From Zeimonas sediminis (lineage in GTDB: Bacteria > Pseudomonadota > Gammaproteobacteria > Burkholderiales > Burkholderiaceae_E): a stretch of DNA of 64,000 nucleotides. The DNA is taken from the NCBI RefSeq assembly GCF_023721795.1, contig NZ_JAMQYE010000001.1, forward strand, positions 2,046,001 to 2,110,000, read 5' to 3'. A program made the position numbers and the translations under genes. The notes below the pieces were generated by a model. That model did not search any database. It was not told the DNA's origin and was given only the letters and a program-made list of their open reading frames with translations. This document shows positions 32,436 to 43,631 of the stretch, in pieces (positions within the stretch are counted from its first letter, which is position 1; every line of letters begins with the position of its first letter).

Positions 32436-33286
32436 CGCCCGCGCTCCTGCCCGCGAGTCTCCTGCCTGCGCGACTCCTGCCCGCGACGCTCCTGCCCCCT
32501 GGCCGCCTTGCCCGCCGCCTGCGCGTCGGGATCGCCCGACTCCTCGAGCATCGCCAGCGAGCGCATCGCGAACCCGTTCGGATAGCGCAGGTCGATCACC
32601 TCGGCGCGGCGCTGGAGCTCGGCCATCGCCTGCGGATAGGTCTCGACCCAGCGCGCGAGCCGCCGGTCGATCGGCATGCCCTGCTCGCGGCCGAGCAACA
32701 GCGTCGTGCCGTCGGAGAGCTTCAGCGTCCAGGCGTGACGGTCGGACAGCGACACGGCCACCGGCTCCACGCCGAGCGGCGCCACGACCTGGCGCAGCTC
32801 GGCCCAGCGGCGCGCGACCTGCACCTCGGTGCCCGGCGGCCCCGAGAACTGCGGCAGGGGCCCGCTCTCCTCGGCCTCGCCGAGGTTGGCCGAGAACAGC
32901 TCGCCGAAGGTGTTGACCAGCCGGCCGTCGCCCCACAGCGCGAGCGGCCGGTGCTCCTCGATCTCGACGAGCAGCCCGTCGGGCCAGACGCGCCTCACGC
33001 TCGCCTTGCGCACCCAGGGGACCGTCTCGAGGAGCGCCCGGACGTCGGCCAGGCTGGTTGCGAAGAAGTTCCCCCGGACGCCGCGCACGACCGTGGCGCG
33101 GAGCACGGCGTCGGGCACGTGACGCAGCGTCTCGCCCGGCGCGGGCTCGATCTCGACGGCCCGAAGCGTGAACACCGGCCGCTGGGAAACCCACCAGAAC
33201 GCGGCGCCGAGGCAGGCGGCGAGCACGAGCCCGAACATCAGGTTCGCGAGCGTGTTCAGCAGGCGGGCGTCTTGCCAGGGATTCAC
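32432..33286 (-). CDS. ftsQ: cell division protein FtsQ
   Basis: 284 residues: a short cytoplasmic N-terminus, one membrane helix (about 14-35), POTRA domain (about 45-115, starting [16 protein letters not shown]) and the FtsQ beta domain. It scaffolds FtsL/FtsB in the divisome. The start is GTG 33286, overlapping the ddl stop (GTGA). The C-terminus ends in a low-complexity Arg/Gln/Glu tail encoded by four 15-bp repeats, beyond where FtsQ normally ends. Confidence 0.94.
   Translation of the reverse strand: MNPWQDARLLNTLANLMFGLVLAACLGAAFWWVSQRPVFTLRAVEIEPAPGETLRHVPDAVLRATVVRGVRGNFFATSLADVRALLETVPWVRKASVRRVWPDGLLVEIEEHRPLALWGDGRLVNTFGELFSANLGEAEESGPLPQFSGPPGTEVQVARRWAELRQVVAPLGVEPVAVSLSDRHAWTLKLSDGTTLLLGREQGMPIDRRLARWVETYPQAMAELQRRAEVIDLRYPNGFAMRSLAMLEESGDPDAQAAGKAARGQERRGQESRRQETRGQERGR
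32441..32500. repeat. 15-bp tandem repeat (4 units) in the ftsQ 3' end
   Basis: Four imperfect 15-bp units (32441-32455, 32456-32470, 32471-32485, 32486-32500) share the core CTCCTGCC on the plus strand. In FtsQ they encode pentapeptides of the [15 protein letters not shown] kind. Because the unit is a multiple of three, copy-number change would leave the frame intact. Confidence 0.8.
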
Positions 33287-34251
33287 CGGCCGCCCCCGAT
33301 CTTCAGCGAGGCGCCGGCCAGGATCGCCAGGCACAGGTCCTCGTAGGACATGCCGACGGCGCGCGCGGCCATCGGCACCAGCGAGTGGCCGGTCATGCCG
33401 GGCGAGGTGTTCACCTCGAGCAGGAAGGGCTCCTGGTCGGCGTCGCGCAGCATCACGTCGACGCGGCCCCATCCCTCGCAGTTCAGCGCGCGGTAGGCGT
33501 CGAGCGCCAGCGACGCGATCCGGGCGGCGAGCGGCGCCGGCAGCTCGGCCGGGCAGACGTATCGGGTGTCGTCGCGGAAGTACTTGTTCTGGTAGTCGTA
33601 GTTGCCGGCCGGCGCGACGATCTCGATGACCGGCAGCGCGCGCGCCGACTCGCCGGAGCCGAGGATCGCCACGGTCAGCTCGCGGCCGGCGACGAACTCC
33701 TCGCAGAGCACCTCGTCGTCGTGGCGACGGGCGATCTCCCAGGCGACGGCCGCCTGGTCGGCCGAGGTCAGCTTCGTGAAGCCGATCGTGGAACCCTCGC
33801 GCGAGGGCTTGACCGCCATCGGCAGGCCGAAGCGGGCCGCGGCCTGCACGACGTCGGCCGCGCATCGCGCGACCGCGAAGCCCGGCGTGGACAGGCCGTG
33901 CGTGAGCCAGATCCGCTTCGTGAAGACCTTGTCCATCGCGATCGCCGAGGCCATCACGCCGCTGCCGGTGTACGGGATGCCGAGCAGCTCGAGCGCGCCC
34001 TGCACGGTGCCGTCCTCGCCATAGCGCCCGTGCAGCGCGATGAAGGCCCGCTCGAAGCCGTCGCGGCGCAGGTCGTCGAGCGCGCGCTCGGCCGGGTCGA
34101 ACGGGTGCGCATCGACGCCGCGCCGGCGCAGCGCCTCGAGCACCCCCGCGCCCGACATCATCGAGACCTCGCGTTCGGCCGAGCGGCCGCCGAACAGCAC
34201 GGCCACGCGGCCCATCGCGGCCGGGTCGACGGTCTTCGGATCGACGCTCAC
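33283..34251 (-). CDS. ddl: D-alanine--D-alanine ligase
   Basis: 322 residues, ATP-grasp: [45 protein letters not shown], and the Mg-binding end [15 protein letters not shown]. It makes D-Ala-D-Ala for MurF. The start is GTG 34251, overlapping the murC stop as GTGA; in the same way its own stop overlaps the ftsQ GTG. Confidence 0.96.
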   Translation of the reverse strand: MSVDPKTVDPAAMGRVAVLFGGRSAEREVSMMSGAGVLEALRRRGVDAHPFDPAERALDDLRRDGFERAFIALHGRYGEDGTVQGALELLGIPYTGSGVMASAIAMDKVFTKRIWLTHGLSTPGFAVARCAADVVQAAARFGLPMAVKPSREGSTIGFTKLTSADQAAVAWEIARRHDDEVLCEEFVAGRELTVAILGSGESARALPVIEIVAPAGNYDYQNKYFRDDTRYVCPAELPAPLAARIASLALDAYRALNCEGWGRVDVMLRDADQEPFLLEVNTSPGMTGHSLVPMAARAVGMSYEDLCLAILAGASLKIGGGR

Positions 34252-35651
34252 TGGCCTTCCTCCTGCTCGGCGATCTCCTTCAGGCGGGCCGGCACCGAGC
34301 CGATCGAGCCCGCGCCCATCGTGACCACCACGTCGCCGTCGCGCGCGACATCGAGGATGCTCCCGGGCATGTCGGCGACGTCCTCGACGAACACCGGCTC
34401 GACGCGGCCGCCGACGCGGATCGCGCGGGTCAGCGCGCGCCCGTCGGCCGCGACGATCGGCGCCTCGCCGGCCGGATAGACCTCGGCGAGCAGCAGCAGG
34501 TCCACCGTCGAGAGCACGCGGACGAAGTCCTCGAACAGGTCGCGGGTGCGGGTGTAGCGGTGAGGCTGGAAGGCGAGAACGATCCGCCGGCCCGGGAAGG
34601 CGCCGCGCGCCGCGGCCAGCGTCGCCTCCATCTCGGCCGGGTGGTGGCCGTAGTCGTCGACCAGCGTGAAGCGGCCGCCGTCGGCGCTCGCGAACTCGCC
34701 CCAGCGCTGGAAGCGCCGGCCCACGCCGCGGAACTCGGCGAGCGCGGACGCGATCGCCTCGTCGGCGACGCCGAGCTCGTCGGCCACCGCGATCGCGGCC
34801 AGCGCGTTGCGCACGTTGTGCTCGCCGGGCAGGTTCAGCAGCACCGGCAGCGGCCGCGCGTCCTCGCGCAGCAGCGTGAAGCGCATCCGGCCCGCGTCGG
34901 GGCGCACGTCGACCGCGCGGAAGCGCGCGCCCTCGGACAGGCCGTAGCCGAGCACCGGCTTGGAAACGAAGGGCAGGATCTCGCGCACCACCGGATCGTC
35001 GACGCAGAGCACCGCCGCGCCGTAGAACGGCAGGCGATGGGTGAAATCGACGAAGGCCTGCTTGAGCCGCGCGAAGTCGTGCCCGTAGGTCTCCATGTGG
35101 TCGGCGTCGATGTTCGTGATCACCGCGACCATCGGCGACAGGTTCAGGAACGAGGCGTCGGACTCGTCGGCCTCGACGACGATGTACTCGCCGGTGCCGA
35201 GCCTGGCGTTGGCGCCGGCGCTGTTCAGCCGGCCGCCGATCACGAAGGTCGGGTCCAGGCCGCCCGCCGCGAGAACCGACGCGACCAGGCTCGTCGTCGT
35301 CGTCTTGCCGTGCGTGCCGGCGATCGCCACGCCCTGCTTGAGCTTCATGAGCTCGGCCAGCATCAGCGCGCGCGGCACCACCGGCACGCGACGGCCCCGG
35401 GCCGCGATCACCTCGGGATTGTCGCCGCGCACCGCGGTGGACGTGACCACGCAATCGGCGCCGTCGATGTTGCCGGCCGCGTGACCGATCGCGATCGCGG
35501 CGCCGAGCGCCTCGAGCCTGCGCGTGGTGGCGCTGTCGGCCACGTCGGATCCGCTGATCCGGTAGCCCAGGTTCAGCAGCACCTCGGCGATGCCGCTCAT
35601 GCCGGCGCCGCCGATGCCCACGAAATGGATGTGCTTGACCTTGTGCTTCAT
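34248..35651 (-). CDS. murC: UDP-N-acetylmuramate--L-alanine ligase
   Basis: 467 residues. NAD-like N-domain [17 protein letters not shown], Mur ligase P-loop [10 protein letters not shown], then central and C-terminal ligase domains. It adds L-Ala to UDP-MurNAc. ATG 35651 overlaps the murG stop by 4 nt. Confidence 0.97.
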   Translation of the reverse strand: MKHKVKHIHFVGIGGAGMSGIAEVLLNLGYRISGSDVADSATTRRLEALGAAIAIGHAAGNIDGADCVVTSTAVRGDNPEVIAARGRRVPVVPRALMLAELMKLKQGVAIAGTHGKTTTTSLVASVLAAGGLDPTFVIGGRLNSAGANARLGTGEYIVVEADESDASFLNLSPMVAVITNIDADHMETYGHDFARLKQAFVDFTHRLPFYGAAVLCVDDPVVREILPFVSKPVLGYGLSEGARFRAVDVRPDAGRMRFTLLREDARPLPVLLNLPGEHNVRNALAAIAVADELGVADEAIASALAEFRGVGRRFQRWGEFASADGGRFTLVDDYGHHPAEMEATLAAARGAFPGRRIVLAFQPHRYTRTRDLFEDFVRVLSTVDLLLLAEVYPAGEAPIVAADGRALTRAIRVGGRVEPVFVEDVADMPGSILDVARDGDVVVTMGAGSIGSVPARLKEIAEQEEGQ

Positions 35652-36715
35652 TTGTCCAGTGCGACCTCCTCGCAGGCGTCGGCCACGGCGGCCGCCGCAT
35701 CGGGCCGCGCGAGCGCGCGGGCGCGCGCGGCCATCTGCGCGCAGGCGCCGCGGTCGAGCTCGCCCACGAGCGCCGCGAGCCGCGATGCGTCGAGCTGCGA
35801 TTGCGGAAGAAGGCGCGCCGCGCCCTGCGACGACAGGTAGCGCGCGTTGGCGGTCTGGTGGTCGTCGACCGCGTGCGGGAATGGCACCAGGACGCTCGCG
35901 ACCCCGGCGGCGGCGATCTCCGAGACGGTCATCGCGCCGGCCCGGCAGACCAGCAGGTCGGCCTCGCCGTAGGCGGTGGCCATGTCGTCGATGAACTCGA
36001 CGACCTGCGCGTCGAGCCCGGCCTCGCGGTAGCGGCGCTCGACCTCGTCGCGGCGGCCGCGCCCGGTCTGGTGCACGACCTGCGGGCGGGCGGACGCGGG
36101 GAGCGCAGCGATCGCCGCGGGAACCGTCTCGTTGAGCACCTGCGCGCCGAGGCTGCCGCCGACGACCAGCAGCCGCAGCGGGCCGCTGCGGCCCGCATAG
36201 CGCAGCGCCGGATCGGCGAGGCCGGCCAGGTCGGCGCGGACCGGGTTGCCGCAGGTGCGCGCGCCGGGCAGCGCGCCCGGGAAGGCCTCGAGGCGCCGGT
36301 CCGCCACCTTCGCGAGCAGCCGGTTGGTCAGCCCCGCGACCGAGTTCTGTTCGTGCACGACGAGCGGCCGGCCGGTCAGCGAGGCCATCATGCCGCCGGG
36401 GAAGGCCACGTAGCCGCCCATGCCCAGCACGACGGCCGGACGGGCGGCGCGCAGCGCGCGCAGGCTCTGCCAGAAGGCGCGCAGCAGCACCGCCGGCAGC
36501 AAGAGCTTGGTCAGGAGGCCCTTGCCGCGCAGCCCGCCGATCGCGACCGGCCGCATCGGGATCCCGTGTTTGGGCACCAGCATGGCCTCCATGCCCGCCG
36601 GATTGCCCAGCCACTCGACCTTCCAGCCGCGCGTGCGCATCTCGGCGGCCACCGCGAGGCCGGGCATCACGTGGCCGCCGGTGCCGCCGGCCATGATCAT
36701 GACGGTCCGGCTCAT
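35648..36715 (-). CDS. murG: UDP-N-acetylglucosamine--lipid II precursor transferase MurG
   Basis: 355 residues, GT-B fold: glycine-rich loop [14 protein letters not shown] near the N-terminus and the donor-site segment [25 protein letters not shown]. It converts lipid I to lipid II on the inner face of the membrane. ATG 36715 begins the conserved N-terminus; 36 further codons are open upstream but belong to the inserted segment. Its start overlaps (ATGA) a 34-codon mini-ORF instead of the ftsW stop. Confidence 0.96.
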   Translation of the reverse strand: MSRTVMIMAGGTGGHVMPGLAVAAEMRTRGWKVEWLGNPAGMEAMLVPKHGIPMRPVAIGGLRGKGLLTKLLLPAVLLRAFWQSLRALRAARPAVVLGMGGYVAFPGGMMASLTGRPLVVHEQNSVAGLTNRLLAKVADRRLEAFPGALPGARTCGNPVRADLAGLADPALRYAGRSGPLRLLVVGGSLGAQVLNETVPAAIAALPASARPQVVHQTGRGRRDEVERRYREAGLDAQVVEFIDDMATAYGEADLLVCRAGAMTVSEIAAAGVASVLVPFPHAVDDHQTANARYLSSQGAARLLPQSQLDASRLAALVGELDRGACAQMAARARALARPDAAAAVADACEEVALDK

Positions 36716-36829
36716 GCGGCACCCCGCAACGAACGGCGATTCTGGCTCCGGCCGCTCGCCTTGGCTCGCTTGACTTCGCTGCGCGAAGTCAGCCTGCACC
36801 GAAATCGAAAACTCATGCGGCACCCCGCA
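36711..36829. repeat. 18-bp direct repeat flanking an insertion at the ftsW-murG junction
   Basis: CTCATGCGGCACCCCGCA occurs at 36711-36728 and at 36812-36829, 101 bp apart. The right copy contains the ftsW stop and the left copy the murG start. The DNA between carries an 8-bp stem hairpin (36772-36779/36783-36790). This has the look of a short insertion or duplication that split an ancestral ATGA overlap. Confidence 0.75.
36712..36816 (-). CDS. 34-codon mini-ORF bridging ftsW and murG
   Basis: The ATG overlaps the ftsW stop (ATGA, 36813-36816) and its TGA overlaps the murG ATG (ATGA, 36712-36715). The peptide would be very basic (10 Arg and Lys) and resembles nothing known. It ends LRGAA, repeating the C-terminal RGAA of FtsW, because of the direct repeat. 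A coupling leader for murG is more likely than a functional peptide. Confidence 0.35.
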   Translation of the reverse strand: MSFRFRCRLTSRSEVKRAKASGRSQNRRSLRGAA

Positions 36830-36843
36830 TGAGTTTTCGATTT
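36802..36843. repeat. 19-bp perfect inverted repeat at the end of ftsW
   Basis: The arms 36802-36820 and 36825-36843 are perfect complements around a 4-nt loop (CACC). One arm is the native 3' end of ftsW (codons for ENRKLM); the other is an inverted copy of it within the inserted segment. In the mRNA this would place the ftsW stop in a stable hairpin. Confidence 0.8.
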
Positions 36844-38018
36844 TCGAAGTCCACGCGCAGCAGGATCGCGATCGCCACGCAGTTCACCAGGATGCCCGAG
36901 CCGCCGTAGCTCATCAGCGGCAGCGTCAGCCCCTTGGTCGGCAGCAGGCCGGTGTTCACGCCCATGTTGATGAAGGCCTGGAAGCCGATCCACAGGCCGA
37001 TGCCCTTGGCGACCATCCCCGCGTACACGCGGTCGAGCTTGATCGACTGACGGCCGATCTCGAACGCGCGGCGCGTGAGCCAGAAGAAGGCGACGATGAT
37101 CGCCATGACCCCGACCAGGCCGAGTTCCTCGCCGATGACCGCCAGCAGGAAGTCGGTGTGCGCCTCGGGCAGGTAGTGCAGCTTCTCCACCGAACCGCCC
37201 AGGCCCACGCCGAAGAACTCGCCGCGCCCGAACGCGATCAGCGAGTGCGACAGCTGGTAGCCCTTGCCTAGCGCGTTGGCCTCGTCGAAAGGATCGAGGT
37301 AGGCGAAGATCCGCTCGCGGCGCCACGGCGACAGCGCGATCAGCGCCGAGAAGGTGACGCCCGCGATCACGACCAGGCCGGCGAACAGCTTGCCGCTCAG
37401 GCCGCCCAGGAACAGGACCCCCATCGCGATCCCGGCGATGACCACGAAGGCGCCCATGTCCGGCTGCAGCAGCAGCAGCAGGCCGACCAGCGCCACCGCG
37501 AAACCCATCGGAAGGAAGCCCTTCCTGACGGTCTGCATGTGGTCCTGCTTGCGCACCGTGTAGTCGGCCGCGTAGAGGACGACGAACAGCTTCATCAGCT
37601 CCGACGGCTGCAGGTTCAGCACGTAGAGCGACAGCCACCGGCGCGCGCCGTACACGACCTTGCCGACTCCGGGCACCAGGACGATCACCAGCAGGACCAG
37701 CCCGAACAGAAAGAGCCAGCCCGACCACGCCTGCCAGCGGTTCATCGGCACCGAGAAGGCGACGACCGCTGCCGCGAGGCCCACGCAGACGGCCAGCAGG
37801 TGACGGAGCAGGAAGTGAGTCGGCTGGTAGCGCGCGAAGCGCGGCGAATCGGGCAGCGCGATCGACGCCGAGTAGACCATCACCAGGCCGGTGAGCAGCA
37901 GCGCGCCGACGACCCACAGCATCGCGACGTCGACGCCGGGGGCGGCCGAGGACAGGCGGGTGCCGGCGCGGGCGCCGGCACCGCGCGCGGTCGGCCTCAG
38001 GCGCAGGCTGCTCAGCAC
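36813..38018 (-). CDS. ftsW: lipid II polymerase FtsW
   Basis: 401 residues of the SEDS family with ten predicted membrane helices. Conserved segments: [43 protein letters not shown] and [10 protein letters not shown] near the C-terminus. It polymerises septal glycan with FtsI. The start is GTG 38018 with GGAGG 4 nt before it, overlapping the murD stop by 7 nt. Confidence 0.95.
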   Translation of the reverse strand: MLSSLRLRPTARGAGARAGTRLSSAAPGVDVAMLWVVGALLLTGLVMVYSASIALPDSPRFARYQPTHFLLRHLLAVCVGLAAAVVAFSVPMNRWQAWSGWLFLFGLVLLVIVLVPGVGKVVYGARRWLSLYVLNLQPSELMKLFVVLYAADYTVRKQDHMQTVRKGFLPMGFAVALVGLLLLLQPDMGAFVVIAGIAMGVLFLGGLSGKLFAGLVVIAGVTFSALIALSPWRRERIFAYLDPFDEANALGKGYQLSHSLIAFGRGEFFGVGLGGSVEKLHYLPEAHTDFLLAVIGEELGLVGVMAIIVAFFWLTRRAFEIGRQSIKLDRVYAGMVAKGIGLWIGFQAFINMGVNTGLLPTKGLTLPLMSYGGSGILVNCVAIAILLRVDFENRKLMRGAA

Positions 38019-39541
38019 GGCGCCTCCAGCGGATTGCCTCGTTCGGCCGCGATCTCGCCGACCGTCCTCGCGAAGACCTCGGCGCGATGCGCGTAGTCGC
38101 GGAACATGTCTAGGCTGGCGCAGGCCGGCGACAGCAGCACCGCATCGCCCGCCCGCGCGCCCTGCGCGGCCGCGCGCACCGCCGCAGGCAGGTCCGGGCA
38201 GTCGACCAGCGGCACGCCGCAGTGGGCGAGCGCCGCGCGCAGCCGGGGCGCGTCGCGCCCGATCAGCCACACGCCGGTGGCATGGTGGGCCACGGCCGGC
38301 GCGAGCGGCGCGAAGTCCTGGCCCTTGCCGTCGCCGCCCGCGATCAGCCGGCAGCGCTTGCCGAGCCCCTCGAGCGCTGCGACGGTGGCGCCCACGTTGG
38401 TGCCCTTGCTGTCGTCGTAGTACTCGACGTCGTCGACGACCGCGATCAGCTGGCAGCGGTGCGGCTCGCCTTCGTAGGCGCGCAGGCCGTGCAGCATCCG
38501 CGCCATCGGCACGCCGATCGCGGCGCACAGCGCCAGCGCGGCCAGCGCGTTCAACTGGTTGTGCAGGCCGCGGATGCGCAGCGCGTCGGCCGGCATCAGC
38601 CTGCGGACGGTGAAGGGCGGCGGCTCGCGCCGGCGGCGCCCCGCCGGCAGGTCGTCGACCGCGACCGCCTGGGCCAGCCAGGTCAGCGCGCCGTCGCGCA
38701 CCAGGCCGAAGTCGCCGGCGCTTGCCGGCGCATCGGCGCCGAAGCTCGCCATGGGCTCGCGGTCGATCGCGGTCGCGGCATCGCCGCGGTTGCACACGGC
38801 CACCGTGCCGGGGGCGTAGATGCGCTTCTTGGCGGCGGCATAGCTCGCCATCGACGCGTGCCAGTCGAGATGGTCCTCGCTGACGTTCAGGATCGCGGCG
38901 GCATCGGGCTTGAAGCCGTCGGCCAGCGCAAGCTGGAAGCTGGACAGTTCGAGCACCCAGACCTGCGGCAGGTCGTCGGCGGCGATCGCCTCGCGCAGCG
39001 CGTCGAGCATGGCCGGGCGGATGTTCCCGGCCGCACGCACGCTGTAGCCGGCAGAGGCGCACAGGTGGGCGGCCAGCGCGGTCGTGGTCGTCTTGCCGTT
39101 GGTGCCGGTCACCGCGATCACCTTCGGCGAGTAGCCGCCCTCGCGCAGCTCCGCCAGCGCCTGCGCGAAGAGCTCGAGCTCGCCGGCGACCGGGATGCCG
39201 CGCTCGCGGGCGGCAGCGCGGAAGGCGGCGGACGCGCCGGTCTCGATCGACAGCCCCGGGCTCCAGGCCAGCAGCTCGACGCCGTCGAGCCAGGCCGGGT
39301 CGAAGTCGCCGCCGAGCACCTCGACGTCGCCGACCGCCTCGCGCAATTCCGCGAGCCGGGGCAGCCTGGCCGGGTCTCCGGCCCGCGTGTCCGCCACGCG
39401 CAGCACCGCGCCGCGGGCGGCCAGCCAGCGCGCCATCGCCAGGCCGGAATCGCCGAGCCCGAGGACCAGCGCGCGCCGGCCCGCGAGGTCGAACAGCCTC
39501 AGCTGGGAGTCGGCGCCGGTGGTCAGGGTCGCGTCGGTCAT
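38012..39541 (-). CDS. murD: UDP-N-acetylmuramoylalanine--D-glutamate ligase
   Basis: 509 residues. N-domain [19 protein letters not shown]-loop [13 protein letters not shown], ligase motifs [15 protein letters not shown] and IAGGDGKG. It adds D-Glu to UDP-MurNAc-L-Ala. It is slightly longer than the common ~450 residues; extra length lies in a loop around 290-310 (GRRRREPP). It begins 7 bp after mraY. Confidence 0.96.
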   Translation of the reverse strand: MTDATLTTGADSQLRLFDLAGRRALVLGLGDSGLAMARWLAARGAVLRVADTRAGDPARLPRLAELREAVGDVEVLGGDFDPAWLDGVELLAWSPGLSIETGASAAFRAAARERGIPVAGELELFAQALAELREGGYSPKVIAVTGTNGKTTTTALAAHLCASAGYSVRAAGNIRPAMLDALREAIAADDLPQVWVLELSSFQLALADGFKPDAAAILNVSEDHLDWHASMASYAAAKKRIYAPGTVAVCNRGDAATAIDREPMASFGADAPASAGDFGLVRDGALTWLAQAVAVDDLPAGRRRREPPPFTVRRLMPADALRIRGLHNQLNALAALALCAAIGVPMARMLHGLRAYEGEPHRCQLIAVVDDVEYYDDSKGTNVGATVAALEGLGKRCRLIAGGDGKGQDFAPLAPAVAHHATGVWLIGRDAPRLRAALAHCGVPLVDCPDLPAAVRAAAQGARAGDAVLLSPACASLDMFRDYAHRAEVFARTVGEIAAERGNPLEAPC

Positions 39542-39548
39542 GCCGCCC

Positions 39549-40718
39549 TCACCGCAGCTTCAGCGTCGACAGGCCGAACAGCACCAGCATCATCGTGACG
39601 ATCCAGAAACGCACGACGACCTGGCTCTCCTTGACGCCCCCGACCTCGAAGTGGTGGTGCAGCGGCGCCATCCGGAAGATCCGCCGGCCCTCGCCGTAGC
39701 GCCGCTTCGTGTACTTGAAGTAGCCGACCTGCAGCATCACCGACAGCGTCTCCACGACGAAGACGCCGCCCATGATGAACAGCACGATCTCCTGCCGGAC
39801 GATGACCGCGACCGTGCCGAGCGCGCCGCCCAGCGCCAGCGCGCCCACGTCGCCCATGAACACCTGCGCGGGGTAGGCGTTGTACCAGAGGAAGGCGAGC
39901 CCGGCGCCGGCGATCGCCGCGCAGAAGACGGTGAGCTCGCCGGCGCCCGGGATGTGCGGGATCAGCAGGTACTTGGCGAAGACCGCGTTGCCGGTCACGT
40001 AGGCGAAGACGCCGAGCGCGGAACCGACCAGCACCGACGGCATGATCGCCAGGCCGTCGGCGCCGTCGGTCAGGTTCACCGCGTTGCTGGTGCCCACGAT
40101 CACCAGGTAGGTCAGCACGATGAAGCCGATCACGCCGAGCGGGTAGGCGACGTTCTTGAAGAAGGGCACGATCAGGTCGGCCTGCGCCGGCAGGCTCGCC
40201 GTGAAGCCGCTCCCGACCCAGTCGACGAACAGCGACCAGGCCTGCGCGTTGGACTGGGCGGGCACCGCGAAGGCCAGCGCGATGGCAGCCACCAGCCCGA
40301 TCGCCGACTGCCAGAAATACTTCTCCTTCGCCGACATGCCCTTCGGATCGCGGTGCACGACCTTGCGGTAGTCGTCGATCCAGCCGATCCAGCCGAAGCC
40401 CAGCGTGACGACCAGCACGATCCAGACGAAGCGGTTCGTCAGGTCGGCCCACAGCAGCGTGGCCGCCCCGATCGAGATCAGGATCAGCGCGCCGCCCATG
40501 GTCGGCGTGCCGGACTTGGTCAGGTGCGTCTGCGGGCCGTCGGTGCGCACCGCCTGGCCGATCTTCATCTCGGTGAGCTTGCGGATCAGCGAGGGGCCGA
40601 AGATCAGGCCGATCGCCATCGCGGTCAGCGCGGCCAGCACGGCGCGCAGCGTGATGTAGCCGAAGACCGAGAAGGCCCGGATGTCCTGCGCCAGCCATTG
40701 CGTGAGCTCGAGCAGCAT
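39549..40718 (-). CDS. mraY: phospho-N-acetylmuramoyl-pentapeptide transferase MraY
   Basis: 389 residues, ten membrane helices. Active-site Asp pairs in [12 protein letters not shown] and [10 protein letters not shown], plus [15 protein letters not shown] and the His cluster [10 protein letters not shown]. It forms lipid I. Its ATG shares one base with the murF stop (TGATG). Confidence 0.97.
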   Translation of the reverse strand: MLLELTQWLAQDIRAFSVFGYITLRAVLAALTAMAIGLIFGPSLIRKLTEMKIGQAVRTDGPQTHLTKSGTPTMGGALILISIGAATLLWADLTNRFVWIVLVVTLGFGWIGWIDDYRKVVHRDPKGMSAKEKYFWQSAIGLVAAIALAFAVPAQSNAQAWSLFVDWVGSGFTASLPAQADLIVPFFKNVAYPLGVIGFIVLTYLVIVGTSNAVNLTDGADGLAIMPSVLVGSALGVFAYVTGNAVFAKYLLIPHIPGAGELTVFCAAIAGAGLAFLWYNAYPAQVFMGDVGALALGGALGTVAVIVRQEIVLFIMGGVFVVETLSVMLQVGYFKYTKRRYGEGRRIFRMAPLHHHFEVGGVKESQVVVRFWIVTMMLVLFGLSTLKLR

Positions 40719-42100
40719 CAGTGCGCCTCCGGTGGCGGCCCGCCGGCGAGCGCGGCGACGACGCGCTCCATCCGCATGAAGCGCGAGCCCTTTACCAGCA
40801 CGGTGGCCGGCGGCACCGCCAGCTCGCGTGCCGCGGCGACCAGCGCGTCGACTTCGTCGAAGTGCGTGGCCGAGGGGCCGCAGGCCGCGACCGTCTCGCG
40901 GGTCGCGTCGCCGAGCGCGAGCAGCCGGTCGACGCCCCGCTCGCGGGCGTAGTCGCCGACCTCGCGATGGAAGCGGGGCCCTTCGTCGCCGACCTCGCCC
41001 ATGTCGCCGAGCACCAGCACCCTGGGCGAAGGCAGCGCGGCCAGCACGTCGATCGCCGCGCGCACCGAATCGGGATTGGCGTTGTAGCTGTCGTCGATCA
41101 GCGTGGCGCCGCTGGCGGCGCGCAGCCGGGCGAGCCGGCCCACCGCGGGGCGGAAGCGCTCGAGCCCGCGCACGATCGCGTCGGCGCCGGCGCCGGCGGC
41201 GAGCGCGCAGGCGGCGGCGGCAAGCGCGTTGCGCACGTTGTGCGCGCCGTCGATCGCGAGCCGCACCGGGTAGGCCTGGCCGGCGATCGCGATCGTGAAG
41301 CCCTCGGGCCGCGCGCCGGCCTCGGCCGATACGGTGAAGCGCGCATGGTCCGCCGCATCGGCGCGCAGGCCGAACTCGAAGCACCGGCGCGAGCCGGCCA
41401 GCTCGCGCCAGACCGGCGTGTGCGGATCGTCGCCGGGGAACACCGCGATGCCGTCGGCCGGCAGCGCGGCGATCGACTGGCCGTTCTCGATCGCGGTCGC
41501 CTCGACGCTGCGCATGAACTCCTGGTGCTCGCGCTGCGCGTTGTTGACCAGCGAGACCGTCGGCGCCGCGATCTGCGACAGCCACGCGATCTCGCCCGGC
41601 CGGTTCATGCCGAGCTCGACGACGGCCGCGCGATGCGCGTCGCGCAGGCCGAACAGCGTCAGCGGCAAGCCTACGTCGTTGTTCAGGTTGCCCCGGGTGG
41701 CGAGCCGCGCCTTCTCTCCGAAGGCCTCGGCGAGGATCGCGGCGATCATTTCCTTGACGGTCGTCTTGCCGTTGCTGCCGGTGACCGCGACGAGCGGCAG
41801 CGTGAAGCGGCGGCGCCAGCCAGCCGCCAGCTCGCCGAGCGCGCGGCGGGCGTCGGGCACCCAGAGCACCGGGAGGGGCAGGCCCTCGACCCAGCGCTCG
41901 ACGAGCACCGCCGCGGCGCCCGCCGCGCGGGCCCGGACCGCGAAGTCGTGGGCGTCGAAGCGCTCGCCGCGCAGCGCGACGAACAACTGGCCCGGCAGCA
42001 GGGCGCGCGTGTCGGTGCACACGCCGGTCACCCGGACCGCGGGGTCGCCGATCAGCCTGCCGGCCGAGAGCCAGTCGAGCGCCTGGCGCAGGTCAAACAT
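40718..42100 (-). CDS. murF: UDP-MurNAc-tripeptide--D-Ala-D-Ala ligase
   Basis: 460 residues. P-loop [20 protein letters not shown] motif ([16 protein letters not shown]) and the VLGDMGEVG element typical of MurF. It completes the UDP-MurNAc-pentapeptide. It overlaps murE by 8 nt. Confidence 0.97.
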   Translation of the reverse strand: MFDLRQALDWLSAGRLIGDPAVRVTGVCTDTRALLPGQLFVALRGERFDAHDFAVRARAAGAAAVLVERWVEGLPLPVLWVPDARRALGELAAGWRRRFTLPLVAVTGSNGKTTVKEMIAAILAEAFGEKARLATRGNLNNDVGLPLTLFGLRDAHRAAVVELGMNRPGEIAWLSQIAAPTVSLVNNAQREHQEFMRSVEATAIENGQSIAALPADGIAVFPGDDPHTPVWRELAGSRRCFEFGLRADAADHARFTVSAEAGARPEGFTIAIAGQAYPVRLAIDGAHNVRNALAAAACALAAGAGADAIVRGLERFRPAVGRLARLRAASGATLIDDSYNANPDSVRAAIDVLAALPSPRVLVLGDMGEVGDEGPRFHREVGDYARERGVDRLLALGDATRETVAACGPSATHFDEVDALVAAARELAVPPATVLVKGSRFMRMERVVAALAGGPPPEAH

Positions 42101-43631
42101 CGGCGTGCTCCCCGGCGGACTCGCGCAGGCCCAGCAGCTCGCGCACGGTGTCGATGTCCGAGTAGGGGTGCCGCACGCCGGCGATCTCCTGGTAGTTCTC
42201 GTGCCCCTTGCCGGCCACCAGCACGACGTCGGCCGGCGACGCGATCGCCAGCGTGCGCGCGATCGCCTCGCGCCTGTCGAGCTCGGTGAGCCAGGGTTCG
42301 CGGGTCAGGCCCGCCCGGATGTCGGACGCGATGCGGAACGGCGTCTCGCTGCGCGGGTTGTCGCTGGTGATCACCACCCGGTCCGCGTTGCGCTCGGCCA
42401 CCAGCCCCATCAGCGGCCGCTTGCCGGTATCGCGGTCGCCGCCGGCGCCGAACACGCACCACAGGTAACCCCCGCGCGCCGTGGCCACCGGCCGCAGCGC
42501 CTGCAGCACGCTCATCAGCGCGTCGGGGGTGTGGGCGTAGTCGACCACGACCAGCGGCGCGCCTGGCGCCTCGATCCGCTGCATGCGCCCGGGGATCGGC
42601 TGCAGCGAGTGGAGGCGGCGCATGGCCTCGTCGAAGGGCATGCCCAGCGCGATCCAGGTCGCGGCGACCGCGGTCGCGTTCACCACGTTGAAGCGGCCGA
42701 GGACCGAGAACTCGATCTGGGCGCGACCGTAGTCCCCGCCGATCGAGACGTCCATCGCGCTGGCGCCCTCGTTGATCTGCCAGGCGGACAGCTTCTTCCT
42801 GGCGCGCCAGCCGTGCTCGCCTGGCAACTGCCCGAACGCGACCGTCTGCACGCCTTCGGCGACCGTGTCGATCACGACCGGGGCGATCGGGTCGTCGCCA
42901 TTGACGATCGCCACCCGCAGGCCCGGCCACGCGAACAGCCTGAGCTTCGCGCCGAGGTAGGCGCGCTCGTCGCCGTGGTAGTCGAGGTGATCGCGCGAGA
43001 AGTTCGTGAAGACCGCAACGTCGACCCTCAGGCCGTCGATCCGCCCCTGGTCGATGCCGATCGACGACGCCTCCATCGCCACGACCTCGACGCCCGCGTC
43101 GACGAAGGCCGCGAGCATGCGCTGCAGCGACAACGCGTCGGGCGTGGTGAGCCCGAAGGACTGCAGCGACGCGCCCGCTTCGCCGGGCTCGACGATGCCG
43201 CTGCCCAGCGTGCCGATCACCGCGGCCCGGCGGCCCCACTCTGCCATCCCGCGCGCGATCCACTGCGTGCAGCTGGTCTTGCCGTTGGTGCCGGTGACCG
43301 CGACGACCTTCAGGCGCGACGAAGGGTCGCCGTACCACTGCGCCGCCAGGCGCCCGGCCAGCGCGGCCAGGCCCTCGACTTCCAGGTGCGGCACGCCGGG
43401 CTCGCCGAACCCGCCGCCCGCCTCGCTCAGCACGGCGGCGGCGCCTGCCGCCACCGCGGCGCCGATGTGCCGGCGACCGTCGCCGACCCGCCCGGGCATC
43501 GCGACGAAGACGTCGCCGGGCCGCACCGCGCGGCTGTCGGCAACCAGCGCCGCCCCGGGCGCGACCGTGTCGCGCAGCCAGGCCACGAGGCCCTGCACCG
43601 GCGAGTCGCCTTCCTGGCGCGGATCGGTCAC
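42093..43631 (-). CDS. murE: UDP-MurNAc-L-Ala-D-Glu--meso-DAP ligase
   Basis: 512 residues. P-loop [22 protein letters not shown], and the substrate-selective DNPR motif (TSDNPRSETPF) diagnostic for meso-diaminopimelate, so the peptidoglycan is the usual Gram-negative A1gamma type. The start is GTG 43631, overlapping the ftsI stop as GTGA. Confidence 0.97.
   Translation of the reverse strand: MTDPRQEGDSPVQGLVAWLRDTVAPGAALVADSRAVRPGDVFVAMPGRVGDGRRHIGAAVAAGAAAVLSEAGGGFGEPGVPHLEVEGLAALAGRLAAQWYGDPSSRLKVVAVTGTNGKTSCTQWIARGMAEWGRRAAVIGTLGSGIVEPGEAGASLQSFGLTTPDALSLQRMLAAFVDAGVEVVAMEASSIGIDQGRIDGLRVDVAVFTNFSRDHLDYHGDERAYLGAKLRLFAWPGLRVAIVNGDDPIAPVVIDTVAEGVQTVAFGQLPGEHGWRARKKLSAWQINEGASAMDVSIGGDYGRAQIEFSVLGRFNVVNATAVAATWIALGMPFDEAMRRLHSLQPIPGRMQRIEAPGAPLVVVDYAHTPDALMSVLQALRPVATARGGYLWCVFGAGGDRDTGKRPLMGLVAERNADRVVITSDNPRSETPFRIASDIRAGLTREPWLTELDRREAIARTLAIASPADVVLVAGKGHENYQEIAGVRHPYSDIDTVRELLGLRESAGEHADV

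Noticed and set aside
32441-32500. CRISPR-like direct repeats
   Set aside because: Units are contiguous 15-mers in coding sequence with no spacers; this is a coding tandem repeat, and no CRISPR array is present in the window.
36716-36823. N-terminal extension of MurG (36 extra codons)
   Set aside because: The extension is encoded by the inserted 101-bp segment and lies outside the conserved MurG start; ATG 36715 gives the family N-terminus and an ATGA overlap.
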